Shown here: positions 31,400 to 39,797 of the stretch, one piece after another
Layout of the letters: the number at the start of each line of letters is the position of its first letter
Position numbering within the stretch: the stretch's first letter is position 1
Source: Actinomycetes bacterium
GTDB lineage: Bacteria; Actinomycetota; Acidimicrobiia; Acidimicrobiales; UBA8190
Length of the DNA: 45,069 nucleotides
Direction: 5' to 3'
NCBI GenBank assembly: GCA_021803325.1
Contig: JAJZLP010000049.1
Location: 1 to 45,069 of the forward strand
Notes under the pieces: model-generated
What the model was told of the DNA's origin: nothing
What the model saw: only the letters and a program-made list of their open reading frames with translations
The model's database searches: none
Made by a program: the position numbers and the translations under genes

Positions 31400-31939
31400 G
31401 TGGGTGACGGCGAGCTCGAACGGCTGGTGGGACCTCCCGTGTCGGCCGCCGGGCTCGAACTGGTCGAGGTCCAGGTCGACGCGGGTGTGGTGCGGGTCGT
31501 GGTCGACCGCGAAGGCGGCGCCGCCCTGGACCTGCTGGCTGAGGTCACCAGGTCGGTCTCCGCCGCGCTCGACGAGCACGACCCGTTCCCCGGGCGGCGG
31601 TACACGCTCGAGGTCTCCAGCCCCGGCGTAGAGCGCCTGCTGCGCACGCCCCGGCAGTTCCAGCGGGCCGTGGGCGAGGATGTCTCGATCCGCACCGCGC
31701 CGGGCACGGAAGGTGACAGGAGGGTCAGCGGCCGGCTGGTGTCGGCCGACGAGACGGGCATTGTGGTGGCGAGCTCCGAGCAGCCCGACGGGCAGCGCCG
31801 GATCTCGTACGAGGACGTGGAGCGGGCTCGAACCGTGTTCACCTGGGGTGGTGCCGGCCGGAAGGCCGGTGCCGGGTCCGGGTCATCGCGCCAGGGGCGC
31901 GCCGGTGGAACCACATCGGGATCGACAGGGAGACGGTGA
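31400..31939 (+). CDS. rimP: Ribosome maturation factor RimP
   Basis: Needed for 30S subunit maturation. 'ELERLVGPPVSAAGLELVEVQV', 'GVVRVVVDREGG', 'LDLLAEVTRSVSAALDE' and 'LEVSSPGVERLLRTPRQFQR' define the family. GTG 31400 is chosen because GAGGAGGT lies seven bases upstream and it begins the conserved region; GTG 31391 overlaps that ribosome site. The 179-residue product ends in a Gly/Arg/Ser-rich basic tail. nusA starts seven bases after the stop. Confidence 0.93.
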   Translation: MGDGELERLVGPPVSAAGLELVEVQVDAGVVRVVVDREGGAALDLLAEVTRSVSAALDEHDPFPGRRYTLEVSSPGVERLLRTPRQFQRAVGEDVSIRTAPGTEGDRRVSGRLVSADETGIVVASSEQPDGQRRISYEDVERARTVFTWGGAGRKAGAGSGSSRQGRAGGTTSGSTGRR

Positions 31940-31946
31940 CGACGGC

Positions 31947-33218
31947 ATGAGCAAGACCAACTTCGACTTTCTCGACGCGCTCGGCCAGATTGCACGAGAC
32001 AAGGGGATCTCCGTCGACACCCTGCTCGACGCTCTGGCTAACGCGCTCGTGGCCGCCTACAAGCGCCGACCCGGGGCCGCCGAAGAGGCGGTGGTCACCA
32101 TCGACCCCGAGACCGGTGAGATCAGGGTCTACGGCCAGGAGCTCGACGAGAACGGTGACGTCGTGCGGGAGTGGGACGACACCCCGTCGGACTTCGGGCG
32201 CATCGCCGCGCAGACGGCCAAGCAGGTCATCATGCAGCGGATCCGCGAGGCGGAGCGTGACCTCAAGTACGAGGAGTACGCCGGGCGCGAAGGCGACATC
32301 GTCACTGGCATCGTCCAGCAGACGGACAACCGGTACACCCTGCTCGACCTGGGCAAGGTGGAGGCGTTGCTGCCCCAGGCCGAGCAGGTCCCCTACGAGC
32401 GCTACGAGCACGGCGCCCGGCTGAAGGCCTACATCGTGGAAGTGCGCAAGACCACCAAGGGCCCGCAGATCGTGGTCAGCCGGAGCCACCCGGGTCTGGT
32501 CAAGCGGCTGTTCGAGCTCGAAGTCCCGGAGATCTCCTCGGGGGTGGTGGAGATCCGGGCCGCGGCGCGGGAGCCCGGCCATCGCACGAAGATCGCCGTC
32601 TGGTCCAACGACCCCAACGTCGACCCGGTAGGAGCGTGCGTGGGTGCTCGGGGATCGCGGGTGCGCATGGTCACCAACGAGCTCCGGGGCGAGCGGATCG
32701 ATGTCGTGCCCTTCTCCGCTGACCCGATCGAGCTGATCCAGGCGGCGCTCCAGCCAGCTCGGGTCCGCGAGGTCCGGCTCGACGAGCAGACCGGCACGGC
32801 CACTGTGGTGGTGAGCGACTACCAGCTGTCCTTGGCCATCGGCAAAGAGGGCCAGAACGCGCGGCTGGCCGCCCGGCTGACCGGTTGGCGCATCGACATC
32901 AAGAGTGAGAGCCAGCTGGCAGAGGAAGAAGAGGAGTGGGCCGAGGGCGAATGGGTGCAGGACGAGACCGGTGAGATGGTCTGGCGTCCGGCCGAGGGAG
33001 GCGAGGCCGTGTCCGCCGCCGCCTGGTCCGCCGGGGCGACCTCTGCTGAGCCGGCTGGTGGTGAGCCGGCTGGTGGTGAGCCGGCTGGTGGTGAGCCGGC
33101 TGGTGGCGCAGCCGCTGGGACGGACGGCGACGTGGTGGTCGAGGGCGAGGCCACGGCTCCGAGCACTCCCGGCGCCGATGGCGAGCAGGCGGGATCCGAC
33201 GCGGGGGGAGGGGCATAG
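31947..33218 (+). CDS. nusA: Transcription termination/antitermination factor NusA
   Basis: Binds RNA polymerase and nascent RNA to control pausing, termination and antitermination. The N-terminal domain ('[20 protein letters not shown]') is followed by an S1 domain ('[20 protein letters not shown]') and two KH domains ('[17 protein letters not shown]' and '[20 protein letters not shown]'). The 423-residue protein ends in an acidic, then Ala/Gly-rich tail with four EPAGG repeats. There is no E. coli-type C-terminal acidic-repeat domain, as usual in actinobacteria. Its TAG overlaps the apparent ATA start of ylxR. Confidence 0.96.
   Translation: MSKTNFDFLDALGQIARDKGISVDTLLDALANALVAAYKRRPGAAEEAVVTIDPETGEIRVYGQELDENGDVVREWDDTPSDFGRIAAQTAKQVIMQRIREAERDLKYEEYAGREGDIVTGIVQQTDNRYTLLDLGKVEALLPQAEQVPYERYEHGARLKAYIVEVRKTTKGPQIVVSRSHPGLVKRLFELEVPEISSGVVEIRAAAREPGHRTKIAVWSNDPNVDPVGACVGARGSRVRMVTNELRGERIDVVPFSADPIELIQAALQPARVREVRLDEQTGTATVVVSDYQLSLAIGKEGQNARLAARLTGWRIDIKSESQLAEEEEEWAEGEWVQDETGEMVWRPAEGGEAVSAAAWSAGATSAEPAGGEPAGGEPAGGEPAGGAAAGTDGDVVVEGEATAPSTPGADGEQAGSDAGGGA
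33048..33107 (+). repeat. Four 15-bp tandem repeats in the nusA tail
   Basis: gagccggctggtggt occurs four times (33048, 33063, 33078, 33093; the last ends in C). It stays in frame and encodes four EPAGG units in the disordered C-terminus. Confidence 0.95.
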
Positions 33219-33553
33219 CCCCCCGGCGTACGTGCGTGGGCTGCCGGCGGGTAGCCTCAATCGAGGAGCTCGCTCGCGTCGTCCTCGTCGGCGGCGAGCT
33301 GGTGCCGGGCGAGGGATGTCCTGGCCGCGGCGCATGGCTGTGCCGCGGTGGCAGGTCGTGCCTCGATCTCGCCGAGCGGCGACGGGCGTTCGACCGGGCG
33401 CTACGAGGCGTGCCCACGGCTGGTGCGACGGCCCGCCTGGCCGTGAAGCTCGGCTGGCGGGGTGCGGCTGGCCAGGGTGGCGCCGCAGTGTGCGAGGATG
33501 GTGTACCGGGTCGCCTCCATGGCCCGGCACGTGACGGAGCAAAAGGATCGTAG
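33215..33553 (+). CDS. ylxR: YlxR (DUF448) nucleic-acid-binding protein, apparent ATA start
   Basis: YlxR is a small RNA-binding protein found between nusA and infB. The family motif reads '[11 protein letters not shown]' followed by '[20 protein letters not shown]' and 'AFDRALRG'. The first conserved cysteine and RT lie upstream of the first standard start codon (GTG 33236), which would remove them. Reading back, the only reasonable start is ATA at 33215, giving [12 protein letters not shown], a normal YlxR N-terminus. It overlaps the nusA TAG as ATAG, and GGAGG lies three bases upstream. The alternatives are GTG 33236 with a lost N-terminus, or a sequencing error. The product has 112 residues from ATA. 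infB follows after six bases. Confidence 0.82.
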   Translation: MAPRRTCVGCRRVASIEELARVVLVGGELVPGEGCPGRGAWLCRGGRSCLDLAERRRAFDRALRGVPTAGATARLAVKLGWRGAAGQGGAAVCEDGVPGRLHGPARDGAKGS

Positions 33554-33559
33554 GAGCCG

Positions 33560-36500
33560 GTGCCGAAGAAGATCCGCGTGTACGAGCTCGCCCGCGAGCT
33601 CGGTCTGAGCAACAAGGAGGCGCTCGACCTCTGCGTGTCCCTCGGGATCGGAGTGAAGAGCCACTCGTCCTCCATCGAGGACGCTCAGGCCGACCGGGTG
33701 CGTCGCAAGGCGGACCGCGAGGGCCTGCGTCGCGAGCGGCAGCCCGAGGAGCCTGAAGAGGCACCGGCGGCAGCACGCCGCGCGTCAGAGCACCCGGCAC
33801 CGGGCGGCACGCCCGGACCAGCGCCCGAGCGTCCCGCGGCCGAGCAACCGGCTGCACCCACCCCGCTCCAGGCCGGTGAGACCGGCGCACCGCAAGCGCC
33901 GCGACCCGTCGTGCCGGCTGCCGCCGCAGCCGACCAGGCGTCCACGGTCGCTCCGCTGCAGACACCGGCGAGCTCGCCGTCCCCGGCGCGGCCGGCAGCA
34001 GAAGGTCCAGGGACGACTCGACCGGGTGGGTCGCGTCTGGTCACGAGCCGCCCTGCCAGTGAGGTGGCGGCAGCGTCCCGTCCGTCGCCGTCGGCGCGAC
34101 CGCCTGCACCGCCGCGGCCCACCTCGCCGCCCGCCGCCCGCCCGTCGGGCCCGCCACCCACGTCACAAGGGCCGAGCGGGCCGCGCCCTGCCGGTCCGGC
34201 TGCTGGTGCGCTTCGGCCCGATGCTGCTGCACCCCGTCCTGAGGCTGGTGCGCTTCGGCCCGATGCTGCGCCTCGTCCTGAGGCTGGTGCGCTTCGGCCC
34301 GATGCTGCTGCGCCCCGTCCTGAGGCTGGTGCGCTTCGGCCTGACGCTGCTGCGCCCCGTCCTGAGGCTGGTGCGCTTCGGCCTGACGCTGCTGCGCCCC
34401 GATCGGACGTGCACCCGCCGTCTGCAACGTCTCCGGCGCGGCCAGCCGGGGCGCCCGCCGACAGCGCCGGCCAGATGCCTGCTGCCGCTCATGGTGGCGG
34501 TGCCCCCGGCCAGGCTCGGACCCGCCCGTCGACCCCGCCGGTGAGTGCCACGGGCCGGCCCATCCCCCCGCCTCCGGGTGGTCCGCCGCGCTCCGCATCG
34601 GGTCGGCCCATCCCGCCTCCTCCGGGTCGGCGTCCCGCGGCCGGTGGCCGCCCGGCGCCTGGATCGCCCGGCGCCGGACGCCCTGCTCCCGGCGGTGGCC
34701 GTCCCGGTGGGCCCAGCGGCCCTGGTGCCGGTCGCGGTGGCTTCGGCGGCGGTGGGCCCGGTGGTGGTGGTGGAGGTGCCGGTCGAGGGGGCTTCGGTGG
34801 CCGTCCCGCCGGTGGCCCTCCGCCGCCCCTGCGCGGCGGTCCGGGTGGTCGCGGGCGCCCGCCGCAGCGTCGGCCTCGTCGGCGGCGTCGGAACCTCGAA
34901 GAGCTCGAGCCGACCCAGCTGACCACCTACTCCCCGTCGAACGCACCGGTGCCGGACCACGAGGTCATCGTGGAGCGCGGCTGCACGCCACGTGAGCTTG
35001 GTCCCAAGCTGAACCGCTCGGCCGGCGACGTCATCCGCTACCTGTTCCTGCAGGGCGAGGTGGTCACCGCCACCCAGTCGCTCTCCGACGACATGATCGA
35101 GCTGTTCGCCACCGAACTGGGCGCCCAGGTCCGCCTGGTCGATCCCGGCGAAGAGCAAGAGGCGGAGCTGCAGGCCAAGTACTTCGAAGACGACGAGGAG
35201 GAGGCGGAGGAAGACCTCCGTCCCCGCCCACCCGTCGTCACCGTCATGGGCCACGTCGACCACGGCAAGACGCTCCTGCTCGACCGGATCCGCTCCGCTC
35301 ACGTCGTCGAGGGTGAGGCAGGCGGCATCACGCAGCACATCGGTGCGTACCAGACCGAGCACGAGGGGCACCTGATCACGTTCATCGACACCCCGGGCCA
35401 CGAAGCGTTCACCGCCATGCGTGCTCGTGGCGCGCAGGTGACGGACATCGTGGTGCTCGTGGTGGCGGCCGACGACGGGGTCATGCCCCAGACGGTCGAG
35501 GCCATCGACCACGCTCGCGCCGCGGACGTCCCCATCATCGTCGCCGTCAACAAGATCGACCGGGCGGACGCGGACCCCACCCGGGTGCTCCAGCAGCTGT
35601 CGGAGCGGGGGCTCGTGCCCGAGGCCTGGGGCGGCGACACCATCGCCGTCGAGGTGTCCGCACTGCAGAACCTGGGAGTCGACTCGCTCTTGGAGCAGAT
35701 CGTCCTGGTGGCAGAGATCGAGGAGCTGCAGGCCAGCCCCGAGGGCAATGCTCGCGGCACCGTCCTCGAGGCCAACCTCGAAACGGGTCGCGGACCTGTC
35801 GCGTCGGTCATCGTCGAGCGCGGCACGCTCCGGGTGGGCGACGCCGTCGTCGCCGGTGCTGCCTGGGGACGGGTGAAGGCGCTGGTCGACGACCACGGCG
35901 AGCAGGTGAAAGAGGCGCCTCCCTCCACGCCGGTGCAGGTGCTCGGCTTCTCCGAGCCCCCGAGCGCCGGTGACGAGTTCCGGGTGACGGCCGACCAGGC
36001 GACGGCCAGGGCCATCGCCGAGGCCCGGGAGCGCCGCTATCGGGTCGCCGGCCATGCTCCGGCGCCCACCGTCCCCGGTGCGAAGCTCGAGGACCTGTTC
36101 GAGCAGATCCAGCGAGGTGAGTCCGCCAGCCTCAATCTCATCTTGAAGGCCGATGTCCAGGGCACGCTCGAGGCCATCACCGACAGTCTCCGAAAGCTCG
36201 AGCGCGAGGAAGTGAAGCTGAGCTTCGTCCACCGCGGTGTCGGCGGTATCACCGAGAACGACGTGCAGCTGGCAGCGGCCTCCAACGCCACGATCATCGG
36301 CTTCAATGTCCGACCTGACCGCCGTGCCCGGGAGATGGCGGAGGAGAAGGACGTCGAGGTCCGCACCTACGAGATCATCTACAAGCTGCTCGAGGATCTC
36401 GAGGCGGCCATGGTGGGGATGCTGACACCGGAGACCGAAGAGGTGGTGACCGGCGAGGCCGAGGTGCGCCAGGTGTTCCGTGTCCCGCGTGTCGGGGCTG

Positions 36501-36733
36501 TGGCCGGATGCTACGTGCGCCATGGTGTCATCACCCGAGGGTCCAAGGTCCGGTTCCTGCGCGAAGGCGTGGTCATCTGGAAGGGGGCCATCACCTCCCT
36601 CAAGCGGTTCAAGGAGGATGCGCGCGAGGTCCAGACGGGCTTCGAGTGCGGGATCGGCCTGTCGGACTTCCAGGACCTGAAGGACGGCGACCTGATCGAG
36701 ACCTACGACGAGCGGGAGATCCCCCGGACCTGA
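33560..36733 (+). CDS. infB: Translation initiation factor IF-2
   Basis: The GTPase that places initiator tRNA and promotes subunit joining. The N-terminal IF2_N domain is '[21 protein letters not shown]'. About 400 residues of Ala/Pro/Arg-, then Gly/Arg-rich disordered sequence follow, including five 13-14-residue repeats; a second IF2_N domain comes near residue 470. GTPase motifs are G1 GHVDHGKT (564-571), '[15 protein letters not shown]', 'NKID' and 'SAL'. Domains II-IV end with '[13 protein letters not shown]'. GTG 33560 follows TAGGAG, which overlaps the ylxR stop. At 1057 residues it is at the long end of the actinobacterial range owing to the linker. Confidence 0.96.
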   Translation: MPKKIRVYELARELGLSNKEALDLCVSLGIGVKSHSSSIEDAQADRVRRKADREGLRRERQPEEPEEAPAAARRASEHPAPGGTPGPAPERPAAEQPAAPTPLQAGETGAPQAPRPVVPAAAAADQASTVAPLQTPASSPSPARPAAEGPGTTRPGGSRLVTSRPASEVAAASRPSPSARPPAPPRPTSPPAARPSGPPPTSQGPSGPRPAGPAAGALRPDAAAPRPEAGALRPDAAPRPEAGALRPDAAAPRPEAGALRPDAAAPRPEAGALRPDAAAPRSDVHPPSATSPARPAGAPADSAGQMPAAAHGGGAPGQARTRPSTPPVSATGRPIPPPPGGPPRSASGRPIPPPPGRRPAAGGRPAPGSPGAGRPAPGGGRPGGPSGPGAGRGGFGGGGPGGGGGGAGRGGFGGRPAGGPPPPLRGGPGGRGRPPQRRPRRRRRNLEELEPTQLTTYSPSNAPVPDHEVIVERGCTPRELGPKLNRSAGDVIRYLFLQGEVVTATQSLSDDMIELFATELGAQVRLVDPGEEQEAELQAKYFEDDEEEAEEDLRPRPPVVTVMGHVDHGKTLLLDRIRSAHVVEGEAGGITQHIGAYQTEHEGHLITFIDTPGHEAFTAMRARGAQVTDIVVLVVAADDGVMPQTVEAIDHARAADVPIIVAVNKIDRADADPTRVLQQLSERGLVPEAWGGDTIAVEVSALQNLGVDSLLEQIVLVAEIEELQASPEGNARGTVLEANLETGRGPVASVIVERGTLRVGDAVVAGAAWGRVKALVDDHGEQVKEAPPSTPVQVLGFSEPPSAGDEFRVTADQATARAIAEARERRYRVAGHAPAPTVPGAKLEDLFEQIQRGESASLNLILKADVQGTLEAITDSLRKLEREEVKLSFVHRGVGGITENDVQLAAASNATIIGFNVRPDRRAREMAEEKDVEVRTYEIIYKLLEDLEAAMVGMLTPETEEVVTGEAEVRQVFRVPRVGAVAGCYVRHGVITRGSKVRFLREGVVIWKGAITSLKRFKEDAREVQTGFECGIGLSDFQDLKDGDLIETYDEREIPRT
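34202..34403 (+). repeat. Five 39-42-bp tandem repeats in the infB linker
   Basis: Units start at 34202, 34244 (39 bp), 34283, 34325 and 34367, each beginning gctggtgcgcttcggcc. In the infB frame they encode [14 protein letters not shown]; the short unit lacks one Ala. They lie in the disordered region between the two IF2_N domains. Confidence 0.95.
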
Positions 36734-36807
36734 CCACCTGCCACGTGCGGCAGCCGGCCTGGACGGGCCGGTCGCCCGCCGCAACGAGCCCAGTCCGAGG
36801 AGGCAAG

Positions 36808-37290
36808 GTGCCGGCACGTCGGCGCGATCCCCAGAGCCCGATGCCGTACCCCCGCACCGCCCGGATCAACCGGCTGCTGCGCGAAGTGATCGCCGAGGAG
36901 GTGGAGCGGCTGGCCGACGGGGACGACCGGCTCCGGTTGATGACCGTCACGGGGGTGAGCACGACGGCCGACCTCCGCCATGCCACCGTGTTCCTCGCCT
37001 CGCTTCCTCTGGACGCGGCCGAGGCGCTGGGAGCCCAGCGTGTCCACCTCCAGAACGTGGTGGGTCGCCAGGTCCGCATGAAGCGGACACCCCACCTGGA
37101 GTTCGTCGCCGATCCAGCCGTGAACAGCGCGGACCGGATCGAGGACATCCTGCGTCGGCTGCAGCGCGAAGAACGCGAGCAACGCGAGAGCGGGCAGGCT
37201 GGCGACGAGCCCGGCGAGAGCAGGCAGGCAGGTGTCGAGCCCGGCGAGAGCAGGCAGGCAGGTGTCGAGCCCGGCGAGGGCGGCCCGTGA
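36808..37290 (+). CDS. rbfA: Ribosome-binding factor A
   Basis: A KH-fold 30S assembly factor needed for 16S rRNA 5' maturation and cold growth. The core shows 'RINRLLREVIAEEVERL', 'VTGVSTTADLRHATVFLASL', 'LQNVVGRQVRMKRTPHLEF' and 'DRIEDILRRL'. GTG 36808 has AGGAGG four bases upstream and gives 160 residues; ATG 36841 would give 149. The C-terminal ~40 residues are Glu/Gly/Arg-rich, encoded by 30-bp repeats. Its stop overlaps the truB GTG (GTGA). Confidence 0.93.
   Translation: MPARRRDPQSPMPYPRTARINRLLREVIAEEVERLADGDDRLRLMTVTGVSTTADLRHATVFLASLPLDAAEALGAQRVHLQNVVGRQVRMKRTPHLEFVADPAVNSADRIEDILRRLQREEREQRESGQAGDEPGESRQAGVEPGESRQAGVEPGEGGP
37186..37275 (+). repeat. Three 30-bp tandem repeats at the rbfA 3' end
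   Basis: Units at 37186-37215, 37216-37245 and 37246-37275; the second and third are identical and the first differs at several bases. They keep the frame and encode ESRQAGVEPG-type decapeptides ending eight codons or fewer before the rbfA stop. Confidence 0.95.
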
Positions 37291-38225
37291 GCGCTGCCCA
37301 GGGCGTGCTGTCGGGGTCTGGGCCGCTCGGCATGGCCGTCGTCGACAAGGAGCCGGGCATGACGTCGCACGACGTGGTGGCGCGGTGCCGGCGGATCTTC
37401 GGCGAGCGCCGGATCGGGCACGCGGGCACGCTGGACCCCGATGCCACCGGGGTGCTGCTGGTGGGGGTCGGGCGGTTCACCCGGGTGCTGCGCTTCCTCG
37501 GCGACACCGGCAAGGCGTACGTCGGCCAGGTGGTCCTCGGAACGGCCACGTCGACACTCGACGCGTCGGGCGAGGTGACCGGTCGCTGGGACATGAGCCA
37601 CGTGGGCCTCGACGAGGTGCGAGCGGCGGCAGCATGCCTCACCGGCAGGATCGAGCAGGTGCCGCCCATGGTGTCGGCGGTCAAGATCGACGGTCGCCGG
37701 TTGCACGAGCTGGCTCGGGCGGGACTGGAGGTCGATCGCCCGCCGCGTCCCGTCGTCGTGGACCGCTTTGATGTGGCGCCGACTGCCGAGCCCGGCGTGT
37801 TCGAGATCGAGGTGGACTGCTCGGCAGGCACCTACATCCGTGTCCTGGCAGCCGATCTGGGTGTGATGCTGGGCGGCGGAGCCCACCTGCGCGGTCTGCG
37901 GCGTACGCGGGTCGGTTCGTTCAGCGTCGCCGAAGCACGCAAGCTGGGCGAGCTGCACCCCGAGCACCTGCTGGCGCCGGCGGACGCGATCCGCGACCTC
38001 GCCCGCGTCGACGTCGATGCCGCTGCGGCGGTCCGGGTCCGTCACGGTCTCGGTCTGGACCGTGTCCGCGCCGGTGCCACCGGCTCGGGGCCGTGGGCCA
38101 TGGTCGACGACGCCGGCCGGCTGCTTGCCGTGTACGGGCCGGACGGCACCGACGGGATGAAGGCCGCCTGCGTGCTCGAACCGGCGGTCGGCGCCGGTGC
38201 CGGAGCCGGCACGGCCGACGAGTAG
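37287..38225 (+). CDS. truB: tRNA pseudouridine(55) synthase
   Basis: Makes pseudouridine 55 in the T-loop of tRNAs. The catalytic aspartate is D50 in 'IGHAGTLDPDATGVLLV'. 'VDKEPGMTSHDVV', 'GKAYVGQVVLGTATSTLD', 'IEQVPPMVSAVKIDGRRLHELAR' and 'CSAGTYIRVLAADLG' complete the family. The 312-residue protein starts at GTG 37287, overlapping the rbfA stop. A Gly/Ala-rich tail closes it. Its TAG is part of the predicted -10 hexamer of ribF. Confidence 0.96.
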   Translation: MSAAQGVLSGSGPLGMAVVDKEPGMTSHDVVARCRRIFGERRIGHAGTLDPDATGVLLVGVGRFTRVLRFLGDTGKAYVGQVVLGTATSTLDASGEVTGRWDMSHVGLDEVRAAAACLTGRIEQVPPMVSAVKIDGRRLHELARAGLEVDRPPRPVVVDRFDVAPTAEPGVFEIEVDCSAGTYIRVLAADLGVMLGGGAHLRGLRRTRVGSFSVAEARKLGELHPEHLLAPADAIRDLARVDVDAAAAVRVRHGLGLDRVRAGATGSGPWAMVDDAGRLLAVYGPDGTDGMKAACVLEPAVGAGAGAGTADE

Positions 38226-38228
38226 TCT
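38223..38228 (+). promoter_or_regulatory. -10 hexamer TAGTCT of a predicted leaderless ribF promoter
   Basis: TAGTCT ends seven bases before the ATG at 38236, so the predicted start is at or one base before the ATG. Its first three bases are the truB stop codon. Confidence 0.45.
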
Positions 38229-38235
38229 CGGCGCG

Positions 38236-39183
38236 ATGGAGGTCGTCACCGGGCCGGAGAACTGTGTCCCGCCCGCCGGTGGTTCGGCCGTGACCATCGG
38301 GGCGTACGACGGCGTCCACCTGGGTCACCAGGAGCTCATCGCCGGCTTGCGGAGCCGGGCCGCGGCCCGCAACCTCGAGAGTGTCGTCGTCACGTTCGAC
38401 CGGCATCCCGCCACCGTGGTGCGCCCCGGCTCGGCGCCGCTGCTGCTGACCGAGCTGGACCAGAAGCTCGAGCTCCTGGCGGCCACCGGGGTCGACCGCA
38501 CGCTGATCGTGCCCTTCGACCGGGCCCGTGCCGACGAGACGGCGGAGCAGTTCGTCACCGAGGTCCTCGTCGGTGCGCTGCGGACCCGGTTGGTCGTCGT
38601 GGGTGAGGGGTTCCACTTCGGCCACGATCGCAAGGGCGACGTTGCCTTGCTGCGGGACCTTGGCCGCGTGCACGACTTCGACGTGGTGGGCTGGCGCCTC
38701 GCGTCGGACGGTTCGGGTGCGCCACTGTCGTCCACGCGGATCCGTGGCCTGCTGGCCGCAGGTGACGTCGCCGGCGCTGCTGCGTTCCTCGGCCGTCCGC
38801 ACCAGGTGCGGGGCACGGTCGTCCACGGGGACGGCCGCGGTGGTCGCGAGCTCGGCATGCCGACCGCCAACGTCGAGCTGGCGCCGGGTACGGCGCTCCC
38901 CGACGACGGCGTCTACGCGGGCTGGTACGCGCGTCCCGACGGCGTGCGGCATCCGGCCGCGCTGTCGCTGGGCCGCCGCCCGACCTTCTACCAGGACGGT
39001 GCCCCCCTCCTCCTCGAGGCACACCTGATCGGGTTCGACGGGGACCTCTACGGCGAGCGGGCCCAGGTCTCCTTCGTGGCCCGCCTGCGGCCCGAGCTGC
39101 GCTTCGGTTCGGTCGCCGAATTGGCGACGCAGATGCACCAGGATGTGCGGGTCGCCGCTGACGCGCTCGGCGTCACCGCCTGA
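38236..39183 (+). CDS. ribF: Bifunctional riboflavin kinase / FAD synthetase
   Basis: Converts riboflavin to FMN and then FAD. The N-terminal adenylyltransferase domain has '[16 protein letters not shown]', 'VVTFDRHP', '[19 protein letters not shown]' and '[14 protein letters not shown]'. The C-terminal kinase domain has '[18 protein letters not shown]', 'DDGVYAGWY' and '[15 protein letters not shown]'. It has 315 residues. ATG 38236 is chosen because it begins the conserved sequence and lies at the predicted transcription start; the frame is open upstream into truB. rpsO follows after 116 bp. Confidence 0.95.
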   Translation: MEVVTGPENCVPPAGGSAVTIGAYDGVHLGHQELIAGLRSRAAARNLESVVVTFDRHPATVVRPGSAPLLLTELDQKLELLAATGVDRTLIVPFDRARADETAEQFVTEVLVGALRTRLVVVGEGFHFGHDRKGDVALLRDLGRVHDFDVVGWRLASDGSGAPLSSTRIRGLLAAGDVAGAAAFLGRPHQVRGTVVHGDGRGGRELGMPTANVELAPGTALPDDGVYAGWYARPDGVRHPAALSLGRRPTFYQDGAPLLLEAHLIGFDGDLYGERAQVSFVARLRPELRFGSVAELATQMHQDVRVAADALGVTA

Positions 39184-39198
39184 GCCCCGCCACCCTGC

Positions 39199-39204
39199 TA
39201 CACT
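39199..39204 (+). promoter_or_regulatory. -10 hexamer TACACT upstream of rpsO
   Basis: TACACT predicts a start near 39211 and a leader of ~89 bases ending at the rpsO ATG, with no Shine-Dalgarno close to the ATG. S15 represses its own translation through leader structure in several phyla; whether this leader does so cannot be judged by eye. Confidence 0.5.
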
Positions 39205-39299
39205 TCTCTCCGGCCGGGACGTCGTCTCGGCTGTTCCGGACGGGGGTGCGTGGCCGCAGGCCCGTCGCCTCCCAGCGCACCCGAGGCTGCATCCCGCAT

Positions 39300-39557
39300 A
39301 TGCCCGACAAGACCGCGACGATCTCCGAGCACCGACTGCACCCGACCGACACCGGGTCGCCGGAGGTGCAGATAGCGCTCCTCACCGAGCGCATCAGCCA
39401 CCTGACCGAGCACCTGAAGGCCCACAAGGGTGACCATCACACCCGGCGTGGCCTGATGAAGCTCATCGGGCGCCGCCGCCGCCTGCTCAGCTACGTGCGG
39501 GACAACGACGTCGAACGCTACCGGACGATCATCGGCAGGCTCGGCATCCGCCGGTAG
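39300..39557 (+). CDS. rpsO: 30S ribosomal protein S15
   Basis: A primary 16S rRNA-binding protein of the central domain. The 85 residues read as S15 throughout: '[17 protein letters not shown]', '[18 protein letters not shown]', '[16 protein letters not shown]' and '[12 protein letters not shown]'. The ATG at 39300 gives the family length; the frame is open upstream to 39246, but that part is not S15-like. It is followed by pnp, the common bacterial order. Confidence 0.97.
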   Translation: MPDKTATISEHRLHPTDTGSPEVQIALLTERISHLTEHLKAHKGDHHTRRGLMKLIGRRRRLLSYVRDNDVERYRTIIGRLGIRR

Positions 39558-39600
39558 CCGACCCGGTCTCCCGGGCGGCTCGCCACCCAGGGGACCATCT

Positions 39601-39621
39601 CGGGAAGCGAGGTGCTTCCCG
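39601..39621 (+). terminator. 8-bp hairpin between rpsO and pnp
   Basis: CGGGAAGC pairs perfectly with GCTTCCCG around GAGGT, 43 bases after the rpsO stop. There is no U-run. It could be a terminator or attenuator, or a processing hairpin like the one ahead of pnp in E. coli. Confidence 0.45.
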
Positions 39622-39797
39622 GGCACCGGGTGGTCATCGCCCGGACGAGACAGACGGGCACCAGCAGGCTGCCAGCTGCCAGTCGCCGGTCACCTGCATC
39701 GCGACCACCCCGGCGATCCGGCGAGGTCGGTCGGGTGGGGGGTGGTCGACGACTGGGAACTGGCGTGGCTGGGTGTCCCCAGCACACGAGGAGACCC

